Below the pieces are notes generated by a model. The model ran no database searches and was not told where the DNA came from. It worked only from the letters and a program-made list of their open reading frames with translations. Of a DNA stretch of 64,000 bases, positions 52,275 to 62,634 are shown piece by piece. The DNA comes from Pleionea litopenaei. GTDB lineage: Bacteria; Pseudomonadota; Gammaproteobacteria; Enterobacterales; Kangiellaceae. Positions within the stretch are counted from its first letter, which is position 1; the number at the start of each line of letters is the position of its first letter. The stretch is from NCBI RefSeq assembly GCF_031198435.1, contig NZ_CP133548.1, positions 3,444,001 through 3,508,000 on the forward strand, given 5' to 3'. The translations under genes were made by a program, and so were the position numbers.

Positions 52275-53402
52275 ATGACCTTATTTTCTTCTTTTGACTC
52301 GGCGATGATGGCGCGGGCGCTTCGACTCGCAGAAAAAGGCGTTTACCTTGCTCGCCCAAACCCTAGGGTGGGTTGTGTGCTAACTCGGGATGAGCGAGTT
52401 ATTGGCGAAGGGTATCACCGTGTCTTTGGCCAAGCTCATGCAGAAATTGAAGCACTTCGACAGGTAGATGATTCGGCTCGCGGTGCCACGGCTTATGTGA
52501 CCCTGGAGCCCTGTGCTCATCAGGGTAAAACCGGGCCTTGTGCCTTAGCGCTTATCGAAGCAGGTGTGACGCGCGTCGTTTGTGCAATGCGTGATCCAAA
52601 TCCTCGTGTCGATGGTGGTGGCTTTGCGCTGCTTCAAGACGCTGGCGTGCAAGTTGATAGCGGCTTAATGGAGTCTGAGGCTAGAGCGCTCAATCCTGGG
52701 TTTATTAAGCGGATGACGCAGAACTTACCAAGAGTCACCGTTAAACTCGCCCAAAGCTTAGACGGTCGAACGGCGATGGCAAGTGGTGAGAGCCAGTGGA
52801 TTACTGGTCCAGCAGCGCGGTTAGATGTTCAGCGTATGCGAGCATCGAGCGACGCCATTATGACGGGTAGCGGTACCTTTTTAGCCGATAATCCGTCACT
52901 TAACGTGCGCTCTGAGTTGTGGGATAAATTAGACAATCAACCTGATTGGGATCTGTTTCGGCAGCCTCTCAGAGTGTTAATTGATCGTCAAGGCCAGGCC
53001 AATTTGGCGCAAAAGTTCTTTCGAATAGACTCGCCAATCTGGTGGGTAACAGACAGCCAGAAGGCATTAACAGAGCAAGACTTAAGTCATGTGACTCGTC
53101 TGCCTTGGACAGAAGCCGTCGGGATCAGAGGCGTTCTTAAGCAATTGGCGGATGCGCAGTGCAACGACGTGATGGTTGAAGCCGGTAGTCGATTGGCGGG
53201 AGTTTTATTGCAGCAGGGATTCGTTGATGAGCTAGTCATCTATCAGGCAGCGAAAATCATGGGGAGCACTGCTCGACCACTAGTGGAATGGCCAATGGAT
53301 AAGATGGAACAAGCTCAGCCGTTAAAATTGTTAGATTGTCGCCACCTAGGTGAGGATTTGCGTTTACGCTATCAGGTCGGCAACGAGTCTCGCTCATCGT
53401 GA
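52275..53402 (+). CDS. ribD: Bifunctional riboflavin deaminase/reductase
   Basis: The 375-residue protein has an N-terminal deaminase domain with the zinc ligands H55-A-E57, C80 and C89 (TLEPCAHQGKTGPC), and a C-terminal reductase domain (VTVKLAQSLDGRTA, WITGPAARLDVQ, VEAGSRLAGVLLQQGFVDE). It makes 5-amino-6-ribitylamino-uracil phosphate from the GTP cyclohydrolase product. It is the first of the rib genes in this block. Confidence 0.96.
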   Translation: MTLFSSFDSAMMARALRLAEKGVYLARPNPRVGCVLTRDERVIGEGYHRVFGQAHAEIEALRQVDDSARGATAYVTLEPCAHQGKTGPCALALIEAGVTRVVCAMRDPNPRVDGGGFALLQDAGVQVDSGLMESEARALNPGFIKRMTQNLPRVTVKLAQSLDGRTAMASGESQWITGPAARLDVQRMRASSDAIMTGSGTFLADNPSLNVRSELWDKLDNQPDWDLFRQPLRVLIDRQGQANLAQKFFRIDSPIWWVTDSQKALTEQDLSHVTRLPWTEAVGIRGVLKQLADAQCNDVMVEAGSRLAGVLLQQGFVDELVIYQAAKIMGSTARPLVEWPMDKMEQAQPLKLLDCRHLGEDLRLRYQVGNESRSS

Positions 53403-53422
53403 TTTAATTGAGGTAACTAGGT

Positions 53423-54076
53423 ATGTTTACAGGAATCATTGAAGCCGTTGGGCGAATTCAATCGGTGCAAGACATCGGGGGTGATAAGCGCTTTACTATC
53501 GCCGTAGGTAAGCTGGATATGAGCGATGTGGCGTTGGGTGACTCGATTGCCTGCAACGGTGTTTGTTTAACCGTCGTTGATATGAATTCCGATACCTTTG
53601 TTGCTGACGTGTCAGGAGAGACGATCGGACTAACCGGCTTTCGTAACTATGGTTCTGGTCAAGCGCTTAATCTTGAAAAGGCATTAACGCCAACCTCAAG
53701 ACTGGGTGGCCATTTAGTCAGTGGTCATGTGGATGGCATTGGCGTGGTGAAAAAGCGTTGGCAAGACGCCCGATCGTGGCGTTTTATCATTGAAGCGCCA
53801 CAGGATCTCGCCCGCTATATTGCGCACAAAGGGTCCATCACCGTCGATGGCATCAGTTTGACTGTTAACCGTGTCGATGGCATTCAATTTGAGTTGAATA
53901 TTGTGCCTCATACTTTGGCCGAAACCATCATGGAAGGCTACCAAGCGGGCACAGAGGTTAATTTAGAGGTGGATCAAATTGCTCGCTATTTAGAGCGTTT
54001 GTTAATGTTTCAACCATCTGAGCCAACCAGCAGGTTAACGGCTGAGAAATTGGCCGAGTTCGGATTTCACAAATAA
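53423..54076 (+). CDS. ribE: Riboflavin synthase alpha subunit
   Basis: The 217-residue protein begins MFTGIIEAVG and has two lumazine-binding repeats, each with G/S-V-x-L-T-V (DSIACNGVCLTVV and GSITVDGISLTVN). It dismutates two dimethyl-ribityl-lumazines to riboflavin. The gap to ribD is 20 bases with GAGGTAACTAGGT upstream. Confidence 0.96.
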   Translation: MFTGIIEAVGRIQSVQDIGGDKRFTIAVGKLDMSDVALGDSIACNGVCLTVVDMNSDTFVADVSGETIGLTGFRNYGSGQALNLEKALTPTSRLGGHLVSGHVDGIGVVKKRWQDARSWRFIIEAPQDLARYIAHKGSITVDGISLTVNRVDGIQFELNIVPHTLAETIMEGYQAGTEVNLEVDQIARYLERLLMFQPSEPTSRLTAEKLAEFGFHK

Positions 54077-54111
54077 GCGGTGATTTATTCAGTAAAATGC
54101 TCGATCACTGA

Positions 54112-54117
54112 TATAAT
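54112..54117 (+). promoter_or_regulatory. Extended -10 promoter element before ribB
   Basis: TGATATAAT (54109-54117) is a perfect extended -10, 49 bases before ribB. The -35 region is weak. It would give the downstream genes their own start. Confidence 0.5.
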
Positions 54118-54165
54118 ACACCCCTATCAGTTTGTATCACTCACAGGTTAAATAACGGCAGCAGT

Positions 54166-55287
54166 ATGGCATTAAGCAATATCGCGGACATTATTGAAGA
54201 TATCCGTCAGGGAAAAATGGTGATCTTGATGGATGACGAGGATCGTGAGAACGAAGGCGATCTGATTATGGCTGCATCGATGGTTCGGCCTGACGACATA
54301 AACTTTATGGCTCGTTATGGTCGCGGTTTGATTTGTTTAACGTTAAGTAAAGCCCGCTGTGAGCAGCTGAACTTATCACTGATGGTGCAACAGAATGGCG
54401 GACAATTTTCTACCGCTTTCACCACCTCTATTGAAGCCGCAGAAGGGGTAACCACTGGAATTTCAGCCGCTGATCGAGCGCGAACCGTGCAGGCAGCCGT
54501 GGCCGCCGAGGCAAAACCATCCGACTTGGTGCAGCCTGGCCACATATTTCCGTTAATGGCGCAGCCCGGCGGCGTATTAAGTCGAGCTGGGCACACTGAA
54601 GCTGGGTGTGATTTGGCCCGCCTAGCAGGTCTTGAGCCGGCTGCTGTTATCGTGGAAATTCTTAACGAAGACGGAACCATGGCGCGCCGCCCTGATTTAG
54701 AAGTGTTCGCGAAAGAACACGATATAAAAATGGGCACCATCGCCGACTTAATTGAATATCGAACCCTGAATGAAAAAACCGTTGAAAAATTAAGTGAATG
54801 CCAATGGCCAACACCCTACGGTGAATTTAGGCTGCATACTTACCAAGACAGTATCGATCACGGTGTCCACTTCGCTTTAGTAAAGGGTGATATCAATGGT
54901 GATGAGCCGACGATGGTACGTGTGCATGTTGCGAATGCATTGACCGATTTATTGCAAAAACAGCGTGGTAAATTATCCAGCTGGACGCTCAATCGAGCCA
55001 TAGAGCGAGTCGCCAAAGAAGGGCAAGGCGTGGTGGTCGTGTTAGATAACCAAGAGACGCATGACTCTTTGCTCGCGCGTCTACAGCGCTACCAACAAGA
55101 AGACCAAGGGATTGAGTCACCGCGCCAAGATGCGAGTGCAGCATTAAGAAATGTCGGCGTTGGGTCACAAATTTTAGCGGACTTGGGCATTCATAAGATG
55201 CGCCTGTTGAGTCCAGAGAAAAAATATCATGCGCTGTCGGGGTTTAAACTCGAAGTGGTTGAATACATCGAAGACAGCGAAAGTTAA
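54166..55287 (+). CDS. ribBX: Dihydroxybutanone-phosphate synthase fused to a degenerate GTP cyclohydrolase II
   Basis: The 373-residue protein has a complete RibB domain (about 1-200: [40 protein letters not shown]). The C-terminal half aligns with RibA in order but lacks the three zinc-binding cysteines: where RibA has a C-x2-GD-x-F-x-S-x-C-D-C pattern, this reads [18 protein letters not shown]. It matches the ribBX variant described in Proteobacteria, in which cyclohydrolase activity is supplied by another gene elsewhere. The first domain should still make dihydroxybutanone phosphate. A free-standing ribA would be expected outside this window. Confidence 0.93.
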   Translation: MALSNIADIIEDIRQGKMVILMDDEDRENEGDLIMAASMVRPDDINFMARYGRGLICLTLSKARCEQLNLSLMVQQNGGQFSTAFTTSIEAAEGVTTGISAADRARTVQAAVAAEAKPSDLVQPGHIFPLMAQPGGVLSRAGHTEAGCDLARLAGLEPAAVIVEILNEDGTMARRPDLEVFAKEHDIKMGTIADLIEYRTLNEKTVEKLSECQWPTPYGEFRLHTYQDSIDHGVHFALVKGDINGDEPTMVRVHVANALTDLLQKQRGKLSSWTLNRAIERVAKEGQGVVVVLDNQETHDSLLARLQRYQQEDQGIESPRQDASAALRNVGVGSQILADLGIHKMRLLSPEKKYHALSGFKLEVVEYIEDSES

Positions 55288-55332
55288 TTCAGTTTTACAT
55301 TGACCTTATTAAGAAATCATTAGGAATAGAAC

Positions 55333-55803
55333 ATGAAAACATTTGAAGGCCAATTGGTGGCGGGTAAAGCCAAAGCGAAATACGCTATTTTAGTGGCTCG
55401 GTTCAATAGCTTTGTGGTTGAAAGCCTGCTTGAAGGCGCTTTAGATACTTTAAAACGGCATGGCGTTGCAGAAGGCGATATTGAAATCTACCGCGTGCCA
55501 GGCGCCTTTGAAATGCCAATCGCTGCAAAGCGCATAGCCGCAAAAAAACAGCATCAGGCAATCATTGCTCTTGGTGCCGTTATTCGCGGAGGAACGCCGC
55601 ACTTTGATTACGTTGCTGGTGAGTGCACCAAAGGTTTAGCACAAGTGTCGTTAGATGCCGATGTACCCGTTTCTTTTGGTGTTCTTACCGTCGATAGCAT
55701 TGAGCAAGCCATTGAGCGAGCGGGAACCAAGGCCGGTAACAAAGGTGGTGAAGCTGCAGCAACTGCGATTGAAATGGTTAATCTGTTTGAGAGCATGAGT
55801 TAA
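55333..55803 (+). CDS. ribH: 6,7-dimethyl-8-ribityllumazine synthase
   Basis: The 156-residue protein has the RibH signatures [37 protein letters not shown] and [18 protein letters not shown]. It condenses the pyrimidine and butanone phosphate into lumazine. Its stop overlaps the nusB start (TAATG), the common ribH-nusB junction. Confidence 0.97.
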   Translation: MKTFEGQLVAGKAKAKYAILVARFNSFVVESLLEGALDTLKRHGVAEGDIEIYRVPGAFEMPIAAKRIAAKKQHQAIIALGAVIRGGTPHFDYVAGECTKGLAQVSLDADVPVSFGVLTVDSIEQAIERAGTKAGNKGGEAAATAIEMVNLFESMS

Positions 55804-56234
55804 TGGCGTTTAAACCTTCACATCGCCGTAAGGCTCGTCATTATGCCGTTCAAGCTATTTACCAATGGCAAATGTCGGGCAATGCGGTGGCCGATATTGA
55901 AAATCAATTTATCGAAACCATTAACCCCAATAAAGTTGAAGTGCCATACTTTTTAGCGTTATTGCGCGGAACTTTAACTCATTTGTCGAATCTAGATGAA
56001 CAACTGACGCCTTACATCGATCGTGACGTTGAAGAGATCGATCCGGTTGAGCGTGCGGTGTTGCGACTCGCCGCTTTCGAATTATTAGAGCGTCAGGATA
56101 TTCCTTACAAAGTCGTGATCAATGAAGCATTGGAGCTCGCTAAAGTGTTTGGCGCCGAGGATGGTCACAAATATGTCAATGGAGTGCTCGATAAGGTGGC
56201 CAAAGTCATGCGGCCACTTGAAGTTCGAACCTAA
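55803..56234 (+). CDS. nusB: Transcription antitermination factor NusB
   Basis: The 143-residue protein is fully helical, with RRKARHYAVQAIYQWQM at the N-terminus, DPVERAVLRLAAFELL in the middle and VINEALELAKVFGAEDGHKYVNGVLDKVAK at the end. NusB with NusE binds boxA RNA for rRNA antitermination. It overlaps ribH by one base and precedes thiL by eight bases. Confidence 0.97.
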   Translation: MAFKPSHRRKARHYAVQAIYQWQMSGNAVADIENQFIETINPNKVEVPYFLALLRGTLTHLSNLDEQLTPYIDRDVEEIDPVERAVLRLAAFELLERQDIPYKVVINEALELAKVFGAEDGHKYVNGVLDKVAKVMRPLEVRT

Positions 56235-56242
56235 GGGGAACC

Positions 56243-57214
56243 ATGACTTTTTCTGAGTTCAATTTAATTGAACGTTTTTTTGTTCGTGATAATCCACAAC
56301 GAAAAGACGTGGTGTTAGGTATTGGTGACGACTGCGCTATTTTGAATGTGCCCGAAGGGCAAAGTTTAGCGGTGTCGATGGATACGCTGGTAGAAGGGGT
56401 TCACTTTTTACATGACACCGCTGCTGCCGATGTCGCTGCGAAAGCGATGGCCGTGAATTTAAGTGATCTAGCCGCCGCCGGAGCTGAGCCTGCGTGGGTA
56501 ACATTGTCCTTATCCATTCCGAAAATCGACATGGGGTGGTTGCAAGCGTTTAGTGATAGTTTTCATGAACTTTTGAATCACTATGGATTGCAAGTCGTGG
56601 GCGGCGATACGACCAAGGGACCTTTGTCGATCACCTTACAAGTTCATGGTTTTGTTCCTGCGAGCGTGGCACTAAAACGCAGTGGCGCGAAAGCTGGTGA
56701 TATCGTGTGTGTCACTGGACCATTAGGCGATGCGTGTCTTGGTTTAAAAGTCGCGCAGCACAAATTAGCCGCCAATGGTGATGTTCGAGATTATTTATTG
56801 AATCAATATTATCGACCGAAAGCACGAGTGGCCGCCGGAATCGCATTGCGTAGTCGCGCGTCTGCGGCGATCGATATCTCCGATGGCTTAGTGGCCGATT
56901 TAGGGCATATTTGCAAAGCCAGTGATGTTGGTGCGGTTATTTATACCGAACAAATTCCCATCTCTGAGTCAGCGAAGCAAGTGACTTCAGCGGAGCGAGT
57001 GATGGATTGTGCATTGACCGGTGGCGACGATTACGAATTGTGCTTTACCGTTCCTGAGGATGACCTGCGCAAAGTTCAAGCCGCCTTAGAAACGGTCGGC
57101 GTTGCATGTTATGAAGTGGGACGCATTACCGGCAAAAAAGGCGTTCGTGTGATACAAGATGGTGAAGAGCTTGAATTAAACAAAGCAGGCTTTGATCATT
57201 TCGCCGCTGCTTGA
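56243..57214 (+). CDS. thiL: Thiamine-monophosphate kinase
   Basis: The 323-residue protein begins SEFNLIERFF and has the PurM-fold motifs GIGDDCAIL, SMDTLVEGVHF, AVNLSDLAAAGAEPAW and VVGGDTTKG, plus AIDISDGLVADLGHI. It phosphorylates thiamine monophosphate to thiamine pyrophosphate. ribH-nusB-thiL-pgpA is the standard gammaproteobacterial order. Confidence 0.96.
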   Translation: MTFSEFNLIERFFVRDNPQRKDVVLGIGDDCAILNVPEGQSLAVSMDTLVEGVHFLHDTAAADVAAKAMAVNLSDLAAAGAEPAWVTLSLSIPKIDMGWLQAFSDSFHELLNHYGLQVVGGDTTKGPLSITLQVHGFVPASVALKRSGAKAGDIVCVTGPLGDACLGLKVAQHKLAANGDVRDYLLNQYYRPKARVAAGIALRSRASAAIDISDGLVADLGHICKASDVGAVIYTEQIPISESAKQVTSAERVMDCALTGGDDYELCFTVPEDDLRKVQAALETVGVACYEVGRITGKKGVRVIQDGEELELNKAGFDHFAAA

Positions 57215-57222
57215 GATTGACC

Positions 57223-57720
57223 ATGTCTGACGCACTTTCAAAACGACAAATTCTTACTCACCCAGTGTACTTGATGGCGTTTGGTTTCGGCTCAGGCCTA
57301 GCACCAAAAGCGCCAGGTACTTTTGGAACCTTGGTTGCTGTTCCGTTGTTTTGGTGGCTAGCCGACTTTCACTGGGCGGTTCTGGTTAGTTGTATCATTG
57401 TCATGACGGCGGTGGGAGTTTTCTTATGTGGCGAAACCGCTCGAGCGTTACATAAACACGATCATCCGGGCATCGTTTGGGACGAAATTGTCGGGTATCT
57501 CATTGCAATGTTGCCCTTGGCAAAAGATTGGCGAGCGGTGGTGATAGGCTTTATTTTGTTTCGTTTCTTTGACATAGTGAAACCTTTCCCAATAGGGCTA
57601 GCGGATCGCCATGTTAAAGGCGGATTAGGCATTATGCTCGACGACATTATTGCGGGCTTAATGGCAGCGCTGGTTGGAGGCTTGTTATGGTACTACGCAA
57701 GTTTTTATCAGCTGTTGTAA
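57223..57720 (+). CDS. pgpA: Phosphatidylglycerophosphatase A
   Basis: The 165-residue membrane protein has the PgpA signatures FGFGSGLAPKAPGTFGTL and WDEIVGYLIAM, followed by the RFFDIVKPFPIGLADRH segment. It dephosphorylates phosphatidylglycerol phosphate. The frame opens at TTG 57211 inside thiL; ATG 57223, which lies just past the thiL stop, gives the normal MSDA start. The 3' end overlaps the next gene by 34 bases. Confidence 0.95.
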   Translation: MSDALSKRQILTHPVYLMAFGFGSGLAPKAPGTFGTLVAVPLFWWLADFHWAVLVSCIIVMTAVGVFLCGETARALHKHDHPGIVWDEIVGYLIAMLPLAKDWRAVVIGFILFRFFDIVKPFPIGLADRHVKGGLGIMLDDIIAGLMAALVGGLLWYYASFYQLL

Positions 57721-58370
57721 TTGCGCTTTCCTTTAGTTATCTATGGGCCGTTGATGGTTTATCAATTCATGTTAGCGGCCTATTTAAAAACACGGCCATA
57801 CTGACGATTAATGGCCAGCAACATACCTTAAAAGTTGGGTTAACCTCTCCTGAAGGTGTCAAACTCATTTCTGCCAATTCTCGCCGCGCAGTGGTTGAAT
57901 ATAATGGTAAGCAACACACGTTAACGATGGGGTCATCGGGTGCACTCGGATTTGATGATCCTGATGTGATGGTGCCGATCACGCCACCCGAGGAGCACAA
58001 AAGTCTGAAACTGGTACGTGAACAAGATGGCATGTTTAGAGTTCGCGGTACCATCAATAATACTCAGGTGCACTTCTTGGTCGACACAGGCGCCACGATT
58101 GTCGCGATGAATCACACAACCGCAGAACGCATCGGTATTCCATTTCGAGCGATAGGCAAACCGATGAAAGTTGAAACCGCGTCAGGCATAGAAGATGCCT
58201 ATCGCGTGGTCTTACGACGTGTTCGCATCGGTGACTTAGAACTGAGTAATGTTGAAGGCTCCGTTATTGTTGGAAACCAACCGAGTAAGGTACTTCTCGG
58301 AAATTCTTTTTTAGGCAAGTTTAAAGTTGAGCAAGACGGCGACCATTTAACGATTGGTTCGCGCCACTAA
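57687..58370 (+). CDS. Retropepsin-like aspartic protease (TIGR02281-type)
   Basis: The 227-residue protein has a signal peptide or anchor (about 1-22) and a single aspartic-protease motif VHFLVDTGATIVAMN (D133-T-G-A), followed by the IGNQPSKVLLGNSFLGKFKVEQ flap-like end. One DTGA per chain means it would act as a homodimer, as retropepsins do. Residues 26-110 form an extra beta-rich N-terminal part. ATG 57687 has GGAGG eight to ten bases upstream and overlaps pgpA by 34 bases. The periplasmic substrate is unknown. Confidence 0.85.
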   Translation: MVLRKFLSAVVIALSFSYLWAVDGLSIHVSGLFKNTAILTINGQQHTLKVGLTSPEGVKLISANSRRAVVEYNGKQHTLTMGSSGALGFDDPDVMVPITPPEEHKSLKLVREQDGMFRVRGTINNTQVHFLVDTGATIVAMNHTTAERIGIPFRAIGKPMKVETASGIEDAYRVVLRRVRIGDLELSNVEGSVIVGNQPSKVLLGNSFLGKFKVEQDGDHLTIGSRH

Positions 58371-58373
58371 TTC

Positions 58374-58412
58374 AAGCAAGCATTGTCTAATTATTTTGAA
58401 CAAATGCTGCTT
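58374..58412. terminator. Imperfect hairpin between converging genes
   Basis: AAGCAAGCATTGT (58374-58386) pairs with bases 58400-58412 with two bulges, between the protease gene and glsA. It may end both, but the T-run is poor. Confidence 0.35.
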
Positions 58413-59341
58413 TAATAAATAGAAACTTCTAATCGATCAGTCAGTTGCTCGAGTAACCAAGTACTGATAAGTGAGTTACCAACGGGATTTAACTCTGGGC
58501 TCCATGCACATACGGAAAAGTGTCCTGGATAAACCGCAACGATGCCGCCACCGACGCCGCTTTTACCTGGCAACCCTACTTCGTAAGCAAATTCACCGGA
58601 TGCATCATACAAGCCGCAGGTTGCCATTAGCGCATTAATACGGGTGGTTTGATCCGCCGATAAAATCGCTTCACCAGAAAAGCTAATGCCCTTGTTGGCT
58701 AAAAAAACACTGGCTTTGGCTAAATCAACACAGCTCATTTCTATCGCACAGTGATGGCAATAGCTGTGCAAAACCTGCTCGACTGGATTCGAAAAGTTGC
58801 CAAACGCTTTCATTAAATAAGCCATGGCAGCGTTCCGTGAACCATGCGCTAATTCTGAGCGCGCGACTTGGTTGTTTGCATGCAGCGCAGGATTGTCAGC
58901 AAGTTTGCGCAGTAGCTCTAATAATTGAAACGTTGGTGCTGATAATCGTGATTGCAAGCGATCACAAATGGCCAAAGCACCAGCATTAATAAAAGGATTT
59001 CGAGGAACGCCATGATCCGTTTCTAGCTGTACCATTGAGTTGAATCTATGGCCAGAGGGTTCTCGACCGATACCTTGCCATAGCTCGTCTTGGTAGAGCT
59101 TTAGCGCTTGCACCAGCGTAAATAATTTACTGATGCTCTGAATTGAAAAGGGCGTCTGCGCAGCACCGGCTTGCACAATGTCACCATCGTTAAAGCACAC
59201 GGCGATGCCAATTTGATTGGGATCAATGGCCGCAAGCGCTGGTATATAATCGGCGGTTTTTCCTTGGCCAAGTAGCTGTTTAGCTTCTTCAACCAAGTCT
59301 GTTAAAAAATGTTCGGTCAGCGCGCTGCGTTTAAAGGTCAT
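58412..59341 (-). CDS. glsA: Glutaminase
   Basis: The 309-residue protein has the serine-dependent glutaminase motif [13 protein letters not shown] (S69-x-x-K72), plus [27 protein letters not shown] and a late [18 protein letters not shown]. It hydrolyses glutamine to glutamate and ammonia. It overlaps the end of dxs by 11 bases on the same strand. In this family the nucleophilic Ser lies three residues before the Lys. Confidence 0.94.
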   Translation of the reverse strand: MTFKRSALTEHFLTDLVEEAKQLLGQGKTADYIPALAAIDPNQIGIAVCFNDGDIVQAGAAQTPFSIQSISKLFTLVQALKLYQDELWQGIGREPSGHRFNSMVQLETDHGVPRNPFINAGALAICDRLQSRLSAPTFQLLELLRKLADNPALHANNQVARSELAHGSRNAAMAYLMKAFGNFSNPVEQVLHSYCHHCAIEMSCVDLAKASVFLANKGISFSGEAILSADQTTRINALMATCGLYDASGEFAYEVGLPGKSGVGGGIVAVYPGHFSVCAWSPELNPVGNSLISTWLLEQLTDRLEVSIY

Positions 59342-61229
59342 TTATACGATCTAAAATGGCCTCTGCGGTTAAACCACAGCGTTGTAAGAGGTCGTTGGGA
59401 TCGCCGTGTTCAATGAATCGATCAGGGATACCTAAGTTGATGACTTGTCCATTAAACTGACATTCGGTTAAATATTCGTTGACTGCAGAGCCAGCGCCTC
59501 CTTGTACCGCGTTCTCTTCAAGCGTCACTAAAATAGAGTGCCCATCGGCGATCAGCTGATCGATAACCTGAGTATCAAGAGGCTTGATAAAACGCATATC
59601 GATAACGCTGGCATCGATGGTTTCAGCAGCTTTTAGCGCAGTACCTAACAATGCCCCAAACGATAAGATGGCGACCTTTTTATTGGTCGCGGAATCTTTG
59701 GTTGAGCCATCGCTGGTTAAAGAGCTGCTGCGCATGGTGCGTGATTGACCGAGCGGGATTTTAGTGAAGTTCTTTTCAATGCTCACTCCAGGACCGGTTC
59801 CTCGAGGGTAGCGCACAGCCGCTGGCCCTTCAAAGTGATAACCTGTGTAAAGCATTTGTCGGCATTCATTTTCATCGGCAGCGGCCATGATCACCATGTT
59901 GGGTATGCAACGCAGATAACTTAAATCGTAGGCTCCGTGATGAGTTGCTCCATCACCACCGACAAGTCCACCACGATCGATGGCAAATAACACATCAAGG
60001 TTTTGTAGCGCGACATCATGAATGAGTTGATCGTAGGCTCGCTGTAAAAATGATGAGTAAATGGCGACGACGGGTTTCATGCCTTCACAGGCCATTCCTG
60101 CTGCGAGCGTGACCGAGTGTTGCTCGGCAATCCCAACATCGAAGTAGCGATCACGATATTGACGTGAAAACTCTATCATATCTGAGCCTTCGCGCATGGC
60201 TGGTGTGATACCTAAAACCCGTGGATCCTTCTCGGCAATATCACAAAGAAATTCACCGAAAATGTTTGAATAGGTAATTTTCTTTTTGCCCTTGGGTAGC
60301 TTGTCATCTTTCGGGTCAAAAATTGGCACACCGTGGTAAGCGATGGGATCGTTTTCAGCTGGGGTATAGCCTTTGCCTTTTTTAGTTACAATGTGCAAAA
60401 ACTGCGGACCTTTCAGCGCTTTCATATTGGTAAGTGTGTCTAACAGTGCGTCAAGGTTATGCCCATCGATGGGACCAATATAGTTAAAGCCGAGCTCTTC
60501 AAACAGCGTTCCAGGTAACATCATACCTTTCATATGCTCTTCAACTCGGTGCGCCCACTCCGAAATAGCCGGCATATTTTGTAGAACTTTTTTACCGCCA
60601 TGTTTGATGGTGGAGTAAAACTTACCCGACAAAATCTTAGCCAGATAATTGTTTAAACCGCCGACGTTTTCAGAAATCGACATATCATTGTCGTTCAAAA
60701 TGACCAGTAAGTTGGCATCGACGTCAGCGGCATGGTTCATCGCCTCAAAAGCCATGCCCGCGGTCATTGCGCCATCGCCAATAACGGCAATAGCTTGTCG
60801 CTCGTCACCTTTCTGTTTCGCTGCAATGGCCATGCCTAATGCAGCACTGATCGAGGTACTTGAGTGTCCTACACCAAAAGTATCGTATTCACTTTCGCTG
60901 CGAACAGGAAAAGGATGAAGCCCATCGGTTTGACGAATAGTTTCTAAACGATCGCGGCGACCGGTCAGTACTTTATGCGGATAAGCTTGATGCCCAACAT
61001 CCCAAACAATGCGATCTTTCGGTGTGTCGAATAAGTAGTGCAGAGCAACGGTTAACTCTACCGTACCCAGTCCTGCCGCAAAATGACCACCACAACGACT
61101 GATGGTATCAATCAAGTACTGACGCACCTCTTTAGCAACTTGCGGTAGTTGTGAAGCGTCTAATTGCCGCAAGTCTTCGGGCGATGCGATAGCCGCCAAA
61201 AGAGGATAATGACTGAGTTTAGCGTTCAT
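59331..61229 (-). CDS. dxs: 1-deoxy-D-xylulose-5-phosphate synthase
   Basis: The 632-residue thiamine-diphosphate enzyme has the [17 protein letters not shown] cofactor motif, [29 protein letters not shown] and [17 protein letters not shown]. It makes deoxyxylulose phosphate, the first step of the MEP isoprenoid pathway. The longest frame starts at 61298 inside the ispA end; ATG 61229 ([11 protein letters not shown]) is closer to the family norm, though AGGAG is 13 bases away. ispA lies 37 bases upstream on the same strand. Confidence 0.95.
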   Translation of the reverse strand: MNAKLSHYPLLAAIASPEDLRQLDASQLPQVAKEVRQYLIDTISRCGGHFAAGLGTVELTVALHYLFDTPKDRIVWDVGHQAYPHKVLTGRRDRLETIRQTDGLHPFPVRSESEYDTFGVGHSSTSISAALGMAIAAKQKGDERQAIAVIGDGAMTAGMAFEAMNHAADVDANLLVILNDNDMSISENVGGLNNYLAKILSGKFYSTIKHGGKKVLQNMPAISEWAHRVEEHMKGMMLPGTLFEELGFNYIGPIDGHNLDALLDTLTNMKALKGPQFLHIVTKKGKGYTPAENDPIAYHGVPIFDPKDDKLPKGKKKITYSNIFGEFLCDIAEKDPRVLGITPAMREGSDMIEFSRQYRDRYFDVGIAEQHSVTLAAGMACEGMKPVVAIYSSFLQRAYDQLIHDVALQNLDVLFAIDRGGLVGGDGATHHGAYDLSYLRCIPNMVIMAAADENECRQMLYTGYHFEGPAAVRYPRGTGPGVSIEKNFTKIPLGQSRTMRSSSLTSDGSTKDSATNKKVAILSFGALLGTALKAAETIDASVIDMRFIKPLDTQVIDQLIADGHSILVTLEENAVQGGAGSAVNEYLTECQFNGQVINLGIPDRFIEHGDPNDLLQRCGLTAEAILDRINDL

Positions 61230-61266
61230 TTCGGGATAACAACTCCTGGTGGCACAATCGCACTGA

Positions 61267-62154
61267 TTAGCGATCCCGCTCGACAATATGTTGGGCAAAT
61301 TGCTGTAAAAGCAAACTATTATACGGCAACTCGTTTAAGGCTTCTAACGCTAACGCATGTTGATTTTTTGCATGTTGTTTAGCGCCGTCAAGACCCAGAA
61401 GTGCTGGGTAGGTTGCTTTATTGGCTGCGAGATCCGATCCTTGGGGTTTCCCCAATGTTGCTGTGTCGCTTTCAATATCGAGAATATCATCGCGAATTTG
61501 AAAAGCGAGGCCGATAGCGCGGCTGTATTGTTTCAATGCGAGTTCTTCACTGGCGTCTTGACGGCCACTCGCCCAGTAGCCCAGTAGCACGCTCGCTTCA
61601 ATTAACGCGCCCGTTTTCATTAAATGCATGGTCTCAAGTTGTTGCAGCGATAATACTTGCCCGGTTGCTGCAAGATCAATTGCTTGACCACCGCCCATAC
61701 CAAGTGAGCCGGAGGCATGGGTTAATTGCTTGAGCATTCTTAATAACGCCGCTGGTTTAATGTCTGATTCGGCTTGTAAGAGCACTTCGAAAGCCAGCGT
61801 TTGCAAAGCATCACCGGCTAATACGGCGGTCGCCTCATCAAATTGAATATGACAGGTTGGCAGGCCTCGTCTTAGTTCGTCGTCGTCCATACAGGGTAAA
61901 TCGTCGTGAATCAACGAGTAGGCATGAATCAGTTCGACGGCTTGCGCTGGCGCATCGAGCGATTCCGGATGCGCCCCCATCATCGCTCCAGTGGCGTACA
62001 CTAATAACGGACGTGTACGTTTCCCCGGATTCAAGACGCTGTAGTGCATGGCCGAATGCAGTCGAGTCGGAGGAATATCGTCTCGTGGTATGGCTCGACT
62101 TAAGCGCTGCTCGACACGCTCTCGATGTTCAGCGCAGAACTCTAAAAATGTCAT
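61267..62154 (-). CDS. ispA: Farnesyl diphosphate (polyprenyl) synthase
   Basis: The 295-residue protein has both aspartate-rich motifs, [15 protein letters not shown] and [13 protein letters not shown], and the [11 protein letters not shown] start of the prenyltransferase fold. It builds farnesyl diphosphate from isopentenyl and dimethylallyl diphosphates. The frame extends 37 codons upstream through xseB; ATG 62154 ([11 protein letters not shown]) is the expected start. It sits between xseB and dxs. Confidence 0.94.
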   Translation of the reverse strand: MTFLEFCAEHRERVEQRLSRAIPRDDIPPTRLHSAMHYSVLNPGKRTRPLLVYATGAMMGAHPESLDAPAQAVELIHAYSLIHDDLPCMDDDELRRGLPTCHIQFDEATAVLAGDALQTLAFEVLLQAESDIKPAALLRMLKQLTHASGSLGMGGGQAIDLAATGQVLSLQQLETMHLMKTGALIEASVLLGYWASGRQDASEELALKQYSRAIGLAFQIRDDILDIESDTATLGKPQGSDLAANKATYPALLGLDGAKQHAKNQHALALEALNELPYNSLLLQQFAQHIVERDR

Positions 62155-62173
62155 AGACGTGGCGACTCTCAAT

Positions 62174-62425
62174 TTATTCTGCCGAGTAGTCAGCGCCATC
62201 TTCTGCAACACTGAAGTCTTGCAGCTGCTGATCTTGAGAAAGAACTTGAATGCGCTGTCGGGCATTTTCGAGCAACGACTGACAGTTTTTCGTTAGACTG
62301 ACGCCTTTTTCAAACTGCTTAAGCGCTTCTTCGAGAGGCAGATCGCCTTGCTCCATTTTTTCAACAATGGACTCAAGCTCAGCAAGCTGAGATTCAAAAC
62401 TTGTTTTTGAAGGTTGTTTGCTCAT
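62174..62425 (-). CDS. xseB: Exodeoxyribonuclease VII small subunit
   Basis: The 83-residue helical protein contains FESQLAELESIVEKMEQGDLPLEEALKQFEKGVSLTKNCQSLL, the XseB signature. With XseA it degrades single-stranded DNA. The xseB-ispA-dxs order is conserved in gammaproteobacteria. An acidic tail ends the protein. Confidence 0.95.
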   Translation of the reverse strand: MSKQPSKTSFESQLAELESIVEKMEQGDLPLEEALKQFEKGVSLTKNCQSLLENARQRIQVLSQDQQLQDFSVAEDGADYSAE

Positions 62426-62634
62426 AATGCACTCTCACGAATCAATCCTGCATTTTCGCTTAAATTGGCTGCAAATAAAACCACTAGGCGAGGGAAATAT
62501 GTTTGGTTAGAATGTGAGCAAATCGCTTTTAAATATTAAAAAAAATCATATTATTCAACTGCCTAATTGAAACTTGAGCAAAACTAGCTAACCTTTTGGT
62601 ATAGCGCTAAACGTATTGGTAGGAAAACTGTCCT

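Noticed and set aside
52264-54165. FMN riboswitch before the riboflavin genes
   Set aside because: The gaps before ribD (11 bases), ribE (20) and ribB (89) are too short or lack the conserved FMN-element core.
62426-62634. Sigma28 promoter before pomA
   Set aside because: No GCCGATA-like -10 with a suitably spaced -35 was found in this stretch.
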